64,000 bases of DNA. It comes from Marinomonas primoryensis (GTDB lineage Bacteria > Pseudomonadota > Gammaproteobacteria > Pseudomonadales > Marinomonadaceae). A program made the position numbers and the translations under genes. This document shows, piece after piece, positions 35,350-44,272 of this stretch (the first letter of the stretch is position 1; each line of letters opens with the position of its first letter). Below the pieces are notes generated by a model. It was not told where the DNA came from. It saw nothing but the letters and a program-made list of their open reading frames with translations, and ran no database searches. The stretch lies in NCBI RefSeq assembly GCF_013372285.1, contig NZ_CP054301.1:2411001-2475000 (forward strand), written 5' to 3'.

Positions 35350-36873
35350 TTACACGTCTTTAACAGCTTCTTTTGATCTCTTCATCTTAGCGCGAACAAT
35401 CGGGCCGACAATGACAGGGAGTATCAAACCAAGAACAGCAACGGTCCAAAGACCCATGCTCAACCCACTGTTAAGAAGCACACTCCAATCACCATCAGAA
35501 AGTACTAATGCATGACGAAGACTCTTCTCCATTTCAGGCCCAAGCAACATGCCCAAAATGATAGGAACCAATGGAATATCGACTTTACGGAAGATATAGC
35601 CCAGCACACCAAAACCAACCATGAAGTACAAATCTAACGGGCTGTGGCTGACAGAGTAAATACCTACAGACGCAATCAAGGTCACCACTGGCATCAAGTA
35701 TTTGGGTGGAATACTTAGTAATTTAACAAAAATACCTACCATAGGAATGTTCAATAACAGCAACACAAGGTTACCAATGAACATCGCCGCAATAACACCC
35801 CAAACAAGATCCGCATTTTGTTGGAACAACATTGGACCCGGAGAGATATTCAACGAGATCAACATCGCCAATAGCACAGCGGTTGTACCACTGCCCGGTA
35901 CACCAAGCGTTAACATTGGAACCAGCGCACCAGACGCCGCGCCATTGTTACCTGCTTCTGGTGCAGCAACACCGCGAGGGTCGCCCTTACCAAATGTGCC
36001 GTCTTTATCTGATACCTTTTTTTCTAACGTGTAACTAATAAAACTACCTAAAGACGCACCAGCCCCCGGTAATACACCGGCAACGAAACCCAGTACGGCG
36101 CCACGGATAGACGCTGGCAATACTCGAATGATGTCTCTTGGCGTCAGTTTAAGTTTGTTAATCGCGACTTGTTTTAGCCCATCACCCGCGTGACGCTCTA
36201 GGAAGAACAACAATTCACTGATCGCAAACAAGCCGACAATGGCAATAATGAAATCAACACCTTCGAACAGTTCAAGCGTGTTATAAGTAAAACGCTGTAC
36301 ACCAGTAGAAATGTCGATACCAATTGTCGCAATCATCAGACCAATGGCAGCGGCCATCAAGGTTTTGAACTGGTTTTTGCCCGTAATGCCACCTAAGGTC
36401 GCAAAGGCAAGTGCGAATAAAGCAAAGTATTCAGATGGGCCAAATTTCAGCGCAAACTTCGCCAGAATCGGAGCCAAAATAACCAGACCAATCGTCGCAA
36501 TAAGGCTACCAATAAAGGACGCAATCGCAGAGATCGCTAAGGCTTCAGCTGCCTTCCCTTTAAGTGCCATAGGATAACCGTCTAAACAGGTCATCATGGC
36601 AGGTTCATCACCTGGAATGTTTAGCAAGATAGAAGATATACGACCACCATACATGGCACCCGCATAAACAGACGTTAATAGAATAAGAGACGATGTTGGC
36701 GATAAACCTAAGCTAAACGCCAAGGGAATCAAAATAGCCACACCATTTGCGGGGCCAAGACCGGGCAAAGCACCAATTAGGGTACCTAATATGGCACCAA
36801 TAACCGCAAACATAATACTTTCTGGCGTTAATGCGACCGCAAAGCCCTGCATTAATAAGCTCATAGTATCCAT
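35350..36873 (-). CDS. tctA: Tripartite tricarboxylate transporter, large membrane subunit TctA
   Basis: 507 residues, about twelve membrane helices. It carries the family motif 'GTLIGALPGLGPANGVAIL' (about 29-47) and a matching repeat 'GAVLGFVAGVLPGAGASLGSF' region near 255-275. TctA, with TctB and the periplasmic TctC, imports tri- or dicarboxylates using the sodium or proton gradient. It starts one base after the tctB stop codon. Confidence 0.93.
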   Translation of the reverse strand: MDTMSLLMQGFAVALTPESIMFAVIGAILGTLIGALPGLGPANGVAILIPLAFSLGLSPTSSLILLTSVYAGAMYGGRISSILLNIPGDEPAMMTCLDGYPMALKGKAAEALAISAIASFIGSLIATIGLVILAPILAKFALKFGPSEYFALFALAFATLGGITGKNQFKTLMAAAIGLMIATIGIDISTGVQRFTYNTLELFEGVDFIIAIVGLFAISELLFFLERHAGDGLKQVAINKLKLTPRDIIRVLPASIRGAVLGFVAGVLPGAGASLGSFISYTLEKKVSDKDGTFGKGDPRGVAAPEAGNNGAASGALVPMLTLGVPGSGTTAVLLAMLISLNISPGPMLFQQNADLVWGVIAAMFIGNLVLLLLNIPMVGIFVKLLSIPPKYLMPVVTLIASVGIYSVSHSPLDLYFMVGFGVLGYIFRKVDIPLVPIILGMLLGPEMEKSLRHALVLSDGDWSVLLNSGLSMGLWTVAVLGLILPVIVGPIVRAKMKRSKEAVKDV

Positions 36874-36874
36874 A

Positions 36875-37315
36875 TTAAAACTCCAATAGACCTAGAGGCA
36901 GTGCTAGTTCAAGCACATTATTGAATAGGAAAAAGATAATAACCGAGCTCGTCACACCAGTGATAAGACTCTTCGATATACTTGCCCCCATACGCCAACT
37001 TAAAAAGCTCACAACAAGCGCTGCTGCAGGCATAAAACCAATCGGCTCAATAGCCCATGCAAAAGCAAGCATAGAAAGAACCACAACACCAAGTTCAATC
37101 AACATGGCAGTCGGCGACCATTTCTCATCTGGATCGGGGCGAACAATCAAATAGATAGAACTAATACCTAAAATGATGGCTAAAATAATAGGAAAAGTTT
37201 CAGGTCCGACACTTTCGTGCCCGCCAAAAGGAATGGGGAATTTTGTTGCTTCCCAGCCGTATACTACGGCAAGAATAAGCATCAGCATGCCAAACACACG
37301 ATCGTTAATACGCAT
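36875..37315 (-). CDS. tctB: Tripartite tricarboxylate transporter, small membrane subunit TctB
   Basis: 146 residues, four membrane helices, with the family's 'G.ESVGPETFPIILAIILG' motif (about 33-52). It is the small partner of TctA. Middle gene of tctCBA: 100 bases after tctC and 1 base before tctA. Confidence 0.9.
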   Translation of the reverse strand: MRINDRVFGMLMLILAVVYGWEATKFPIPFGGHESVGPETFPIILAIILGISSIYLIVRPDPDEKWSPTAMLIELGVVVLSMLAFAWAIEPIGFMPAAALVVSFLSWRMGASISKSLITGVTSSVIIFFLFNNVLELALPLGLLEF

Positions 37316-37415
37316 GTCTCTGCTCCGTATCAGTGAATCATAAGGGTGAAGTTAGGTAAAAACAGGAGGGGCCACTGTGTTAAAACAAATGTCCCCTCCT
37401 AAAAGCGGTCTGAGG

Positions 37416-38408
37416 TTATTTAATTAGACCGATGTCCTGAGATAAGATTTTAATATCGAGTGTTTGATTTTTTACGAATTGCGTAAAATCAGCACCAGAT
37501 TTGTGGAATGGCATCAAACCGTTTTTAGTCATGATGTCTTTCCATTCTTGCGTTGTGTATAGCTCATTCATGGTATCTACCCACCAATCATAAGATTCTG
37601 CGCTTGCGTTACCAGGTACGTAAAATCCACGCCAGTTTGGTGCAACAGAATCAATACCCTGCTCCATTGCTGTTGGGATAGAGTCAAACGGTGCTGGTAA
37701 GCGCTCTTCAGAAAGAACGGCTAAAACACGTAAGTCACCAGATTCCATGAAACCTTTAACTTCAGAAATATCGCCAGTGAACGCATCTACGTGACCACCA
37801 ACAACTTGAACCAAGGCTTCTGAGCCACCGCTAAATGCCAAGTAACGAATTTTTGGCAATTTCTCAACGTTTGCTTTTTGCGCTGTCATCAATACTTTCA
37901 AATGATCCCAACCACCAGAAGCACTACCACCGGCGAATTTAACCGCACCTGGGTCTTTCTTAAGGGCATCAAGAATTTGATTAAGAGAGGTATATTTTGA
38001 ATCTTTGCCTACCGCAATGATGCCGTAGTCAGCGCCCAATGTACCAACCCACTTAACTTGGTCTGAATTCATACCTGGGAATTGGCCTTGAGCAAGGCGA
38101 GTGGTTGTCGCTGTACTAGCGGCAACGATTAAATTATCGTCCGTGTCGCGTTTACTGATTGTGTGGGCAAAAGCAACACCACCACCAGCGCCAGACATGT
38201 TAACCGTCTGAACATTACCCTTAAAGTAACCTTCGTCGACTAATACTTTACCAACGCTACGGCAAGTAAAGTCCCATCCACCACCTGGGTTAGCTGGTGC
38301 AATACATTCTGCACTTCGAGCTGGTTCATAGGCGTAAGCCTGTCCAGCGATAGTAAGTGCCGCGGCACCACAAATAAGAACAGACTTTAAAGAAATGGTA
38401 TTAAGCAT
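37416..38408 (-). CDS. tctC: Tripartite tricarboxylate transporter, periplasmic binding protein TctC
   Basis: 330 residues from ATG 38408, which has a strong AGGAG and opens a signal peptide (MLNTISLKSVLICGAAALTI, ending AYA). The upstream 13 codons of the frame (Asn/Lys-rich) are rejected. The Bug/TctC-family signature is visible: 'IAPANPGGGWDFTCR' near the mature N-terminus and 'GSASGGWDHLKVLM'. The closest recognisable ligands for such proteins are citrate and other tricarboxylates; the exact substrate is open. Promoter region upstream contains three tandem 23-bp repeats. Confidence 0.92.
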   Translation of the reverse strand: MLNTISLKSVLICGAAALTIAGQAYAYEPARSAECIAPANPGGGWDFTCRSVGKVLVDEGYFKGNVQTVNMSGAGGGVAFAHTISKRDTDDNLIVAASTATTTRLAQGQFPGMNSDQVKWVGTLGADYGIIAVGKDSKYTSLNQILDALKKDPGAVKFAGGSASGGWDHLKVLMTAQKANVEKLPKIRYLAFSGGSEALVQVVGGHVDAFTGDISEVKGFMESGDLRVLAVLSEERLPAPFDSIPTAMEQGIDSVAPNWRGFYVPGNASAESYDWWVDTMNELYTTQEWKDIMTKNGLMPFHKSGADFTQFVKNQTLDIKILSQDIGLIK

Positions 38409-38733
38409 AGTTATCTCCTGCTTGTTATTTTTTTTGTTGTTACCCAATCAAGCTCTAAAAATAATGTTTTCAGTAAACTTGAATCACCAAACCTTACCCC
38501 TCAAAACTGTCACTACCCTGTCACCCATCAACTTTTCTTACTTAATTGCGATAAAAAGTCTATTTTTACCCAATTAACCCGCTGAATTCTGATAAACAAA
38601 GCCACTACTTTCTGACAAACAAAGGCACTACTTTCTGACAAACAAAGTCACGCATTTTTGACAATGTTTCTCACACACGGACAAGGTAACCTGTTGCCTA
38701 ATCAGACTAGGACAGGTTTTAGGAAACAACAAG
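38409..38733. other. Divergent promoter region of tctC and the DMT exporter
   Basis: 325 bases with no gene. It holds the three tandem 23-bp repeats at 38587-38655 and the promoters for both flanking genes. Confidence 0.5.
38587..38655. promoter_or_regulatory. Three tandem 23-bp repeats, candidate regulator-binding sites
   Basis: The unit TTCTGAYAAACAAAGNCAC starts at 38587, 38610 and 38633, an exact 23-base period (about two helical turns). The third copy contains the symmetric TGAC-AAACAAA-GTCA, and the other two are one or two bases short of it. Regular spacing in a divergent promoter suggests cooperative binding by a dimeric regulator, with the adjacent TctD-like response regulator a candidate. 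Confidence 0.55.
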
Positions 38734-39666
38734 ATGACAACAAGCAATCTGCAAGCCACTCTTATTGGGAACATCGCCATTTTACTCTGGAGCGCCCTTG
38801 CTCTTTTCACCACGCAAGCCAAGCTGGTACCACCAATGCTGTTACTCACCTTGACCTTTGGGGTGGCAAGCCTACTGTTTTTATTGGTGTATTTTGTAAA
38901 AAATGAATTGAAAACGTCTTGGCAGCAAACACCAAAGAGCGCCATGTTCATGGGTGGGCTAGGGTTTTATTTTTATCACTTTTTCTATTTTTATGCATTC
39001 CAGCATGCGCCACCGGTTGAAGCAGGCTTGATCGCTTACCTTTGGCCCTTACTTATCGTATTAATGGCGGGAATGACAAAAGGCAACTCGCTGTCATGGA
39101 CACATTTGGTTGGTGCGATTATCGCGTTTGCAGGCACTGGCATCATGCTGCAATCCAAAGGACAAGCGATCAACCTAGACAGTACAAGTTTTCATTGGAC
39201 TGGATACGCCGCTGCGTTTTCCTGCGCGTTGATTTGGTCAAGTTATTCCGTCGCGAACCGACGCTTTCAAACTGTTCCTTCTAGCGCCGTACTTTGGTAT
39301 TGCCTAATTACCACGTTATTAGCAGGCGTGTCGCACTTATCGCTTGAAGATCCTAACTGGTCTTTTCCAATAACAACGTGGATGGCGATTTTAGGTCTGG
39401 GTCTTGGCCCTGTGGGCGTGGCGTTTTTCTGCTGGGACATGGGCGTCAAGAAAGGCAACTTATCACTGCTTGGCGTGCTGTCTTATACTGCACCAGCGCT
39501 TTCTACCGCTTGGCTTGGCCTCTTTACTGACACGCAACTCACCACAGGTCAGATCATCGCTTGCCTACTTATAACCGCAGGTGCACTGTTTGCGAGCTTA
39601 ATGCCACGCCTAAATTTAAAAAACAAAAAAATGCCCTTGGCTTCCAATAAAACCAAGGGCATATAA
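38734..39666 (+). CDS. DMT-superfamily exporter, YddG-like (aromatic amino acid type)
   Basis: 310 residues, ten membrane helices arranged as two EamA repeats. The N-terminus 'NLQATLIGNIAILLWSALAL' and the 'LIAYLWPLLIVLMAG' segment resemble the aromatic amino acid exporter YddG. Export of aromatic amino acids or related metabolites is likely, not certain. Its last 12 codons form the left and right arms of a terminator hairpin. Convergent with the class V aminotransferase. Confidence 0.75.
   Translation: MTTSNLQATLIGNIAILLWSALALFTTQAKLVPPMLLLTLTFGVASLLFLLVYFVKNELKTSWQQTPKSAMFMGGLGFYFYHFFYFYAFQHAPPVEAGLIAYLWPLLIVLMAGMTKGNSLSWTHLVGAIIAFAGTGIMLQSKGQAINLDSTSFHWTGYAAAFSCALIWSSYSVANRRFQTVPSSAVLWYCLITTLLAGVSHLSLEDPNWSFPITTWMAILGLGLGPVGVAFFCWDMGVKKGNLSLLGVLSYTAPALSTAWLGLFTDTQLTTGQIIACLLITAGALFASLMPRLNLKNKKMPLASNKTKGI
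39631..39662 (+). terminator. Terminator overlapping the 3' end of the DMT gene
   Basis: 10-bp stem ATGCCCTTGG / CCAAGGGCAT located inside the coding region just before the stop at 39664-39666, followed by ATCATTTTTTT. Coding and termination functions share these bases. Confidence 0.7.
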
Positions 39667-39709
39667 TCATTTTTTTAACATTAGAAGAACCTAACTCACT
39701 AACATTTAG

Positions 39710-40942
39710 TTAGGCCACTTGATAAAGCGTGCGAGGAACACGCTGCAAGTAAGATTCCATTTCCGCCATGCCATTTGGTTGATCTACTCTCACACCCAGA
39801 TCGCGCATGGTGCTACCAAACGCATGCAAGGTACGGAACAAGTTGTGTTCCCGGCATTGCTCACCCATTTGCCCAATACGAACAATCGGTTGACCAAATG
39901 ACCCTGCGATTTCAACACGGTAGACATCCGAAATGTGTCGACAAATTTGCCCTGCTGTTAGCCCATTTGGAATATTAATGCCCACGACGGAATTCAAACG
40001 AGAAGCTGGGGGTATAAACAATTCCAACCCCATACCTTCAATACCGGATTGAAGTGCTTTTGAACAACGCAAATGGCGAGCAAAACGATTTTCTAGCGTC
40101 TCATCGCATACTAGTTTTAACGCTTCATGCAATGCCATAATGCCAGACACTGGTGCGGTGTAATGATAGCCATCTCTGTGCCAAAAATTTTCTGCCAATT
40201 GCGCATCGAAACACCATTGCGCGGTTGGCTGCGTACGATTTTTTACCGCGGCCCATGCTTCATTCGAAAACACTAAAAGCGATACACCGGGAATGGATGA
40301 CAAACCTTTTTGCCCACCAGTAATCACAACATCTACCTGCCACTCGTCCATTTTCAGCGGCATGGTACTGAGTGTGCACACCGCATCCACCACCACTAGG
40401 CAACCATAAGACTTAGCAATCTTAGTAATGTCTTCTAATGTGTGGTTAAACACAGTATTCGATGTTTCACCTTGAACCAGTGTTAGCACTTTTGGACGTG
40501 TTTCTTCGATCGCTTTACGAACTCGCTCTGGGTCTGCGGCTTCATGAACGCCCACATGCAGTTCATGCACATCAGCGCCAACACGAATCGCCATTTCCGC
40601 CATGCGATGGCTAAAAAAGCCATTATTGATACATAGAATACGCTCACCCGGTTGCAACAAGTTAGCAACCGCCATTTCCATCGCGGCCGAGGCGGGTCCC
40701 GCTACACCCAATACCCATTTTGACTCTGTTTGAAAAACATAGCGCGCCATCGATTTAACTTGATCGATCACTTGCGCCATTACACCACCCAAATGATTAA
40801 TGACAATCGAGTTGGCTTTGGCAACACGTTCTGGAATTGGCACTGGACCAGCGCCCATCATAAGTAAAGGTTCATGAGGGAGGATTTCGTCTAGAGATTT
40901 CACCTGGGGACGAGGAATGCCCATTGGCGATGAAGCGGTCAT
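39710..40942 (-). CDS. Class V PLP aminotransferase (alanine-glyoxylate / serine-pyruvate type)
   Basis: 410 residues. Fold type I PLP enzyme with 'GPASAAMEMAVANL' (cofactor phosphate loop), 'VVVDAVCTLSTMPLKMDEW' (Asp to the pyridine ring) and 'ITGGQKGLSSIPG' with the Schiff-base Lys. Family members transfer amino groups to glyoxylate from alanine, serine or ureidoglycine (PucG type). No purine-degradation or photorespiration genes are adjacent, so the donor is uncertain. The mid-region 'HRDGYHYTAPVSGIMALHEAL' is typical. Convergent with the DMT exporter and without an operon partner. Confidence 0.85.
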   Translation of the reverse strand: MTASSPMGIPRPQVKSLDEILPHEPLLMMGAGPVPIPERVAKANSIVINHLGGVMAQVIDQVKSMARYVFQTESKWVLGVAGPASAAMEMAVANLLQPGERILCINNGFFSHRMAEMAIRVGADVHELHVGVHEAADPERVRKAIEETRPKVLTLVQGETSNTVFNHTLEDITKIAKSYGCLVVVDAVCTLSTMPLKMDEWQVDVVITGGQKGLSSIPGVSLLVFSNEAWAAVKNRTQPTAQWCFDAQLAENFWHRDGYHYTAPVSGIMALHEALKLVCDETLENRFARHLRCSKALQSGIEGMGLELFIPPASRLNSVVGINIPNGLTAGQICRHISDVYRVEIAGSFGQPIVRIGQMGEQCREHNLFRTLHAFGSTMRDLGVRVDQPNGMAEMESYLQRVPRTLYQVA

Positions 40943-41241
40943 TTTATGCAGCCTAATAAGTAGTATTGAAAAAAAACACTCTCACCGTAAAAAGGTTATA
41001 TTCACACTTTAACAGTAGAAAATGTTGTGATTTGAATTTTAACAAAATATTATTTTGAAATAGTACAATATTCCTCTTAAAAATAAGAGTCAGCAAAATC
41101 AAAAGAGTGTAATAAACCACAAGCGATTACTTTCGCCTTAGATCTGACTCGTTTCAACTTACACAACCAGTATTTTTTACTCTGCAAGATCGCCATTAAC
41201 TGTGCGATAATGCGCGAAACCACCCTATTCAGGATCTTTAT
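40943..41241. other. Divergent intergenic region
   Basis: 299 AT-rich bases with no gene. Contains the promoters of the aminotransferase and the DUF3010 gene; no distinct symmetry was noticed. Confidence 0.45.
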
Positions 41242-41679
41242 ATGATTACTTGCGGTATCGAAATCAAAGGCAGTGAAGTCATTCTATGCCTTCTGTCTAA
41301 AGAAGACGGACTTTTCCAAATCACCGACTGTCGTCAAACACGACACACGCTTAGCAACCCAAACGACACTGAGAGCATGCGTAAATTTCAATTTATGCTT
41401 AAAAAATTGTTCGAAGATTACAAAGTCAAAAAAGTGGTTATTCGTGAACGCCCAACCAAAGGAAAATTTGCTGGCGGCTCTGTTGGTTTTAAAATCGAAG
41501 CGGCGATTCAATTGATTGAAGCAGTTGAAGTTGATTTATTCCACGCCAACAGAACCAAAGAAATATTGCAAAAGAACCCCATGCCGATTCCGTTCAAAGC
41601 AACAGGGTTACGCGCATACCAAGAAGGCGCTTTTACCGTTGCTTACGCCGCGTTGTCTGAGCATTTTTCTGAAGATTAA
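41242..41679 (+). CDS. DUF3010 family protein
   Basis: 145 residues. The sequence opens 'MITCGIEIKGSEVILCLLSK' and has an RNase H-like strand pattern, with a central 'VVIRERPTKGKFAGGSVGFK' block and a Pro-rich 'KNPMPIPFKATGLRAYQEGAF'. These match DUF3010, a small gammaproteobacterial family whose members have no proven activity. AGGAT precedes the ATG. Terminator 28 bases downstream. Single-gene unit. Confidence 0.85.
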   Translation: MITCGIEIKGSEVILCLLSKEDGLFQITDCRQTRHTLSNPNDTESMRKFQFMLKKLFEDYKVKKVVIRERPTKGKFAGGSVGFKIEAAIQLIEAVEVDLFHANRTKEILQKNPMPIPFKATGLRAYQEGAFTVAYAALSEHFSED

Positions 41680-41707
41680 GCTCTAGCATTCATTTAAAAG
41701 ACACAAA

Positions 41708-41742
41708 AAAAACGGACTCAATATTCAACTGCGTCCGTTTTT
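41708..41742. terminator. Terminator after the DUF3010 gene
   Basis: 10-bp stem AAAAACGGAC / GTCCGTTTTT with a 15-base loop and T-runs on both strands; it can also end transcription of the convergent TetR gene. Confidence 0.8.
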
Positions 41743-41821
41743 CATTAGAATATCCAGTGACGATACTTATGAATTTTAAAAAAAGTGTTGCCTTGAAATA
41801 ACCTCTATTAAAAAGGATTTT

Positions 41822-42406
41822 CTAAAATGGATAGTGATCAAAAAGCTCGTTTATCATTTTTTCTAATGGCAAATTGTCATCATTTGTCTTCGCATACATT
41901 CGTAATCCAGTAATCTGAATCTGTACAAACCGCGCCAATTCACTGGCGTTTTTTTCTACAGCTACTTCGCCCATTTTCTGCGCTTCAACAATCAAACTCG
42001 CAAATTCGTTTTCTACAGATTTAAGAGACTCTTTTGCAACGTTTAATAAGTCTTCTTGTTCATCTGTCAGCTCTGCCACGGTCTTTGCCAGCATACACAT
42101 ACAGCTCGGCGCACCTACTTGTGTATCTATCACAGCTTGTTTAACAAAGGTTTTTAACGTACCTAATGGTGATGATGTTTCCGCTCTTATGCTATGTAGC
42201 TGACCAATACCAAGCTGAGCATAATGCTGTAAAGACGCCTTAAAAACACCATCTTTACTACCAAACTCAGCATAAATACTACCAGGTCTCATATCAATGG
42301 CGTCTTGAAGGTTACGCATAGACGTAGCGTGATAGCCCTTCTCCCAATAAAGATTGGTCGCATTAGAGATCACTTGATCGCGATTAAACTTAGGTTTTTT
42401 ACTCAT
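41822..42406 (-). CDS. TetR-family repressor
   Basis: 194 residues. N-terminal HTH (about 10-55, 'RDQVISNATNLYWEKGYHAT' then 'SMRNLQDAIDMRPGSIYAEFGSKDGVF'). The ligand domain contains Cys-Met-Cys-Met (about 102-105), a possible redox or electrophile sensor. Divergent from a carboxymuconolactone-decarboxylase-family gene, with two palindromes in between that look like its operators. It should repress both genes until inactivated. Confidence 0.88.
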   Translation of the reverse strand: MSKKPKFNRDQVISNATNLYWEKGYHATSMRNLQDAIDMRPGSIYAEFGSKDGVFKASLQHYAQLGIGQLHSIRAETSSPLGTLKTFVKQAVIDTQVGAPSCMCMLAKTVAELTDEQEDLLNVAKESLKSVENEFASLIVEAQKMGEVAVEKNASELARFVQIQITGLRMYAKTNDDNLPLEKMINELFDHYPF

Positions 42407-42430
42407 GACATAACCTTTTGAAAAACATAA

Positions 42431-42469
42431 TTGAGCAATTGTTCAAATATATCTTGAACGATCGTTCAA
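42431..42469. promoter_or_regulatory. Two TetR-type operators
   Basis: TTGAGCAATTGTTCAA (42431-42446, one mismatch pair) and the perfect 16-bp palindrome TTGAACGATCGTTCAA (42454-42469). Starts are 23 bases apart, so two dimers would bind on the same face of the helix. They begin 25 bases upstream of the tetR start and 72 bases before the divergent gene's start. Confidence 0.8.
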
Positions 42470-42540
42470 ATCCAGTTAAATTGTTCCTCGTTAACCAGAA
42501 ACCCTCTTTAAATAAGACACTAACGGATAGGAACCACACA

Positions 42541-43092
42541 ATGAGCGAATTTAAATTTCACACTTTAGAAACAACACCTGAAGGCAGCAAAGAAATTCTT
42601 GAAGGCGCTGTTGCGCAAATGGGAACCATCCCGAGCCTTTATGCCGTCATGGCTGAGTCTCCAGAAATTTTAAAAGCCTACACTCAATTGCACCAAGCGT
42701 TTACAGCGACGTCTTTTGATGCAGAAGAATTAACCGTTGTTTGGCAAACGATCAACGTTGAGCACGAATGTCACTTCTGTGTTCCTGCCCATACTGCCAT
42801 TGCACATTCAATGAAAGTAGACCCAGCACTAACAGAAGCCCTACGTAACAGTGAGCCAATGCCAACCGCGAAACTTCAAGCATTGCATGACTTCACGCTT
42901 GTTATGGTTCGCCAACGCGGTAACGCAACAGACGCACAATTTGAGACTTTCTACGCGGCAGGCTATGCGCCTAAGCAGGTTCTGGAAATCATTCTTGGCT
43001 TGTCCCAAAAAGTCATCAGCAACTATGTAAACCACGTCGCTAAAACGCCTGTAGACGACATGTTTAAACCGTTTGCTTGGACAAAATCTTAA
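42541..43092 (+). CDS. Carboxymuconolactone decarboxylase / peroxidase-related family protein
   Basis: 183 residues from ATG 42541, preceded by AGGAA; the frame extends 41 codons upstream through the operators and is not accepted there. The CMD helical fold is recognisable, with 'VEHECHFCVPAHTAIAHSM' containing the AhpD-like Cys-x-x-Cys (Cys-His-Phe-Cys) and downstream His. Such proteins are alkylhydroperoxidase-like or quinone/electrophile-related. Regulation by the divergent TetR repressor is likely. Terminator follows within 30 bases. Confidence 0.85.
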   Translation: MSEFKFHTLETTPEGSKEILEGAVAQMGTIPSLYAVMAESPEILKAYTQLHQAFTATSFDAEELTVVWQTINVEHECHFCVPAHTAIAHSMKVDPALTEALRNSEPMPTAKLQALHDFTLVMVRQRGNATDAQFETFYAAGYAPKQVLEIILGLSQKVISNYVNHVAKTPVDDMFKPFAWTKS

Positions 43093-43110
43093 CCTTAGTA
43101 TGAATCAAAA

Positions 43111-43141
43111 AAACGGACACCGCGCTATGTGGTGTCCGTTT
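43111..43141 (+). terminator. Terminator after the CMD-family gene
   Basis: 11-bp stem AAACGGACACC / GGTGTCCGTTT with a 9-base loop and following T-rich stretch. Confidence 0.85.
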
Positions 43142-43251
43142 CTCTATTAATCCTCTGCGGGACGGATTACTACCCAAAAAACCACGTCCATTTTAATCCA
43201 TCAACGCGTCTTTTTTGATGCGCACGACAATATTCGCACCATAATGAGGCG

Positions 43252-44133
43252 TTAGCGTTGGATTTTCTTTCTTCCCATAACCACCAATAAAACACCACCC
43301 AACACACCAGACGTTGCCAAGATTAAATGCAAGGTGACGGATTCGTTTGCAAAAATAACGCCCCCAATTGTCGCAATCACAGGCACCAAAAGCTGTAACA
43401 CAGCCGCCAACGAAGCACTAAGGTGAGGCAACACCGCGTACCAAAGTGCGTAGCCCAATCCAGACATGAATGCGCCAGAGATCACCGCCAACACAATCCC
43501 TTCTGTACTCGCACTTTTAAGCCCTTCTGTATTAATAAAGGCTAATGCAATCAATAGCATCGGTATGGTTCGGACAAAGTTCGAGGTGGTCGCAAACAGC
43601 GGTTTAGACGAGATTTTTCCACGCCATGTATATAAGCCCCAAGCGATACCCGCTAACGTCATCAAAATAAAGCCAACAAGAGAAGGCGATGACAAAGTAG
43701 GAAACACCAAATACGCAAAACCAGCAAACGCCACCAGCAGTCCAAACCATTCCATAACGGCCAGTTTCTGACCCGCCCAAACAGCGAATAAGATCAGTGT
43801 AAGCTGAACAGCACCAAAAAGAATCAAGGCGCCAATGCCTGTTTCCAATGTGACATAGGCATAAGAAAAGCCCATCGCATAAATAAACAGTGAAAGCGCC
43901 GACAGCCAACTGCCTTCTAGCCAAATCATTTTGATCGAGGTGTTTTTTGTTTTAAAAAACTGAAAAAAACACAGTAACGCCAACGTGGCTGCGCCACTCA
44001 GCAGTCGCCACATCGTAAAACTAGCAGGATCAATTAAGCCATCAGCAAGGGCCAATCGACATAAAACCGAGTTCGCTGCGAAGGCGAACAATGAAAGAAG
44101 AATAATGAAATATAAACGTAGCAAACTTGTCAT
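43252..44133 (-). CDS. EamA-family DMT transporter
   Basis: About 293 residues from ATG 44133; the frame opens at a TTG four codons earlier. Ten membrane helices in two EamA repeats ('ANSVLCRLALADGLIDPASF' in the first helix-loop; 'GLGYALWYAVLPHLSASLAAVLQLLVP' in the second). Substrates of this family are metabolites or amino acids; nothing in the surroundings narrows it. No strong ribosome-binding site is seen. Divergent from the glucosyl-3-phosphoglycerate phosphatase gene, about 140 bases apart. Confidence 0.8.
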   Translation of the reverse strand: MTSLLRLYFIILLSLFAFAANSVLCRLALADGLIDPASFTMWRLLSGAATLALLCFFQFFKTKNTSIKMIWLEGSWLSALSLFIYAMGFSYAYVTLETGIGALILFGAVQLTLILFAVWAGQKLAVMEWFGLLVAFAGFAYLVFPTLSSPSLVGFILMTLAGIAWGLYTWRGKISSKPLFATTSNFVRTIPMLLIALAFINTEGLKSASTEGIVLAVISGAFMSGLGYALWYAVLPHLSASLAAVLQLLVPVIATIGGVIFANESVTLHLILATSGVLGGVLLVVMGRKKIQR

Positions 44134-44272
44134 CAATTTGTTCAACAGCCCAGTTAACCTTAGGCAAGCACCTCATCAGGAAAGGCTTACTTTTACGCAC
44201 TGGCACCAGATTTGCAAGCCTAATACTAACGTCCACCAGTCACTTTATGATGGACCTAAAAATGGAATCTAC

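Noticed and set aside
43985..44272. N-terminal extension of the glucosyl-3-phosphoglycerate phosphatase
   Set aside because: It overlaps the divergent DMT gene and is Lys/Arg-rich; the HAD motif follows directly after the ATG at 44273.
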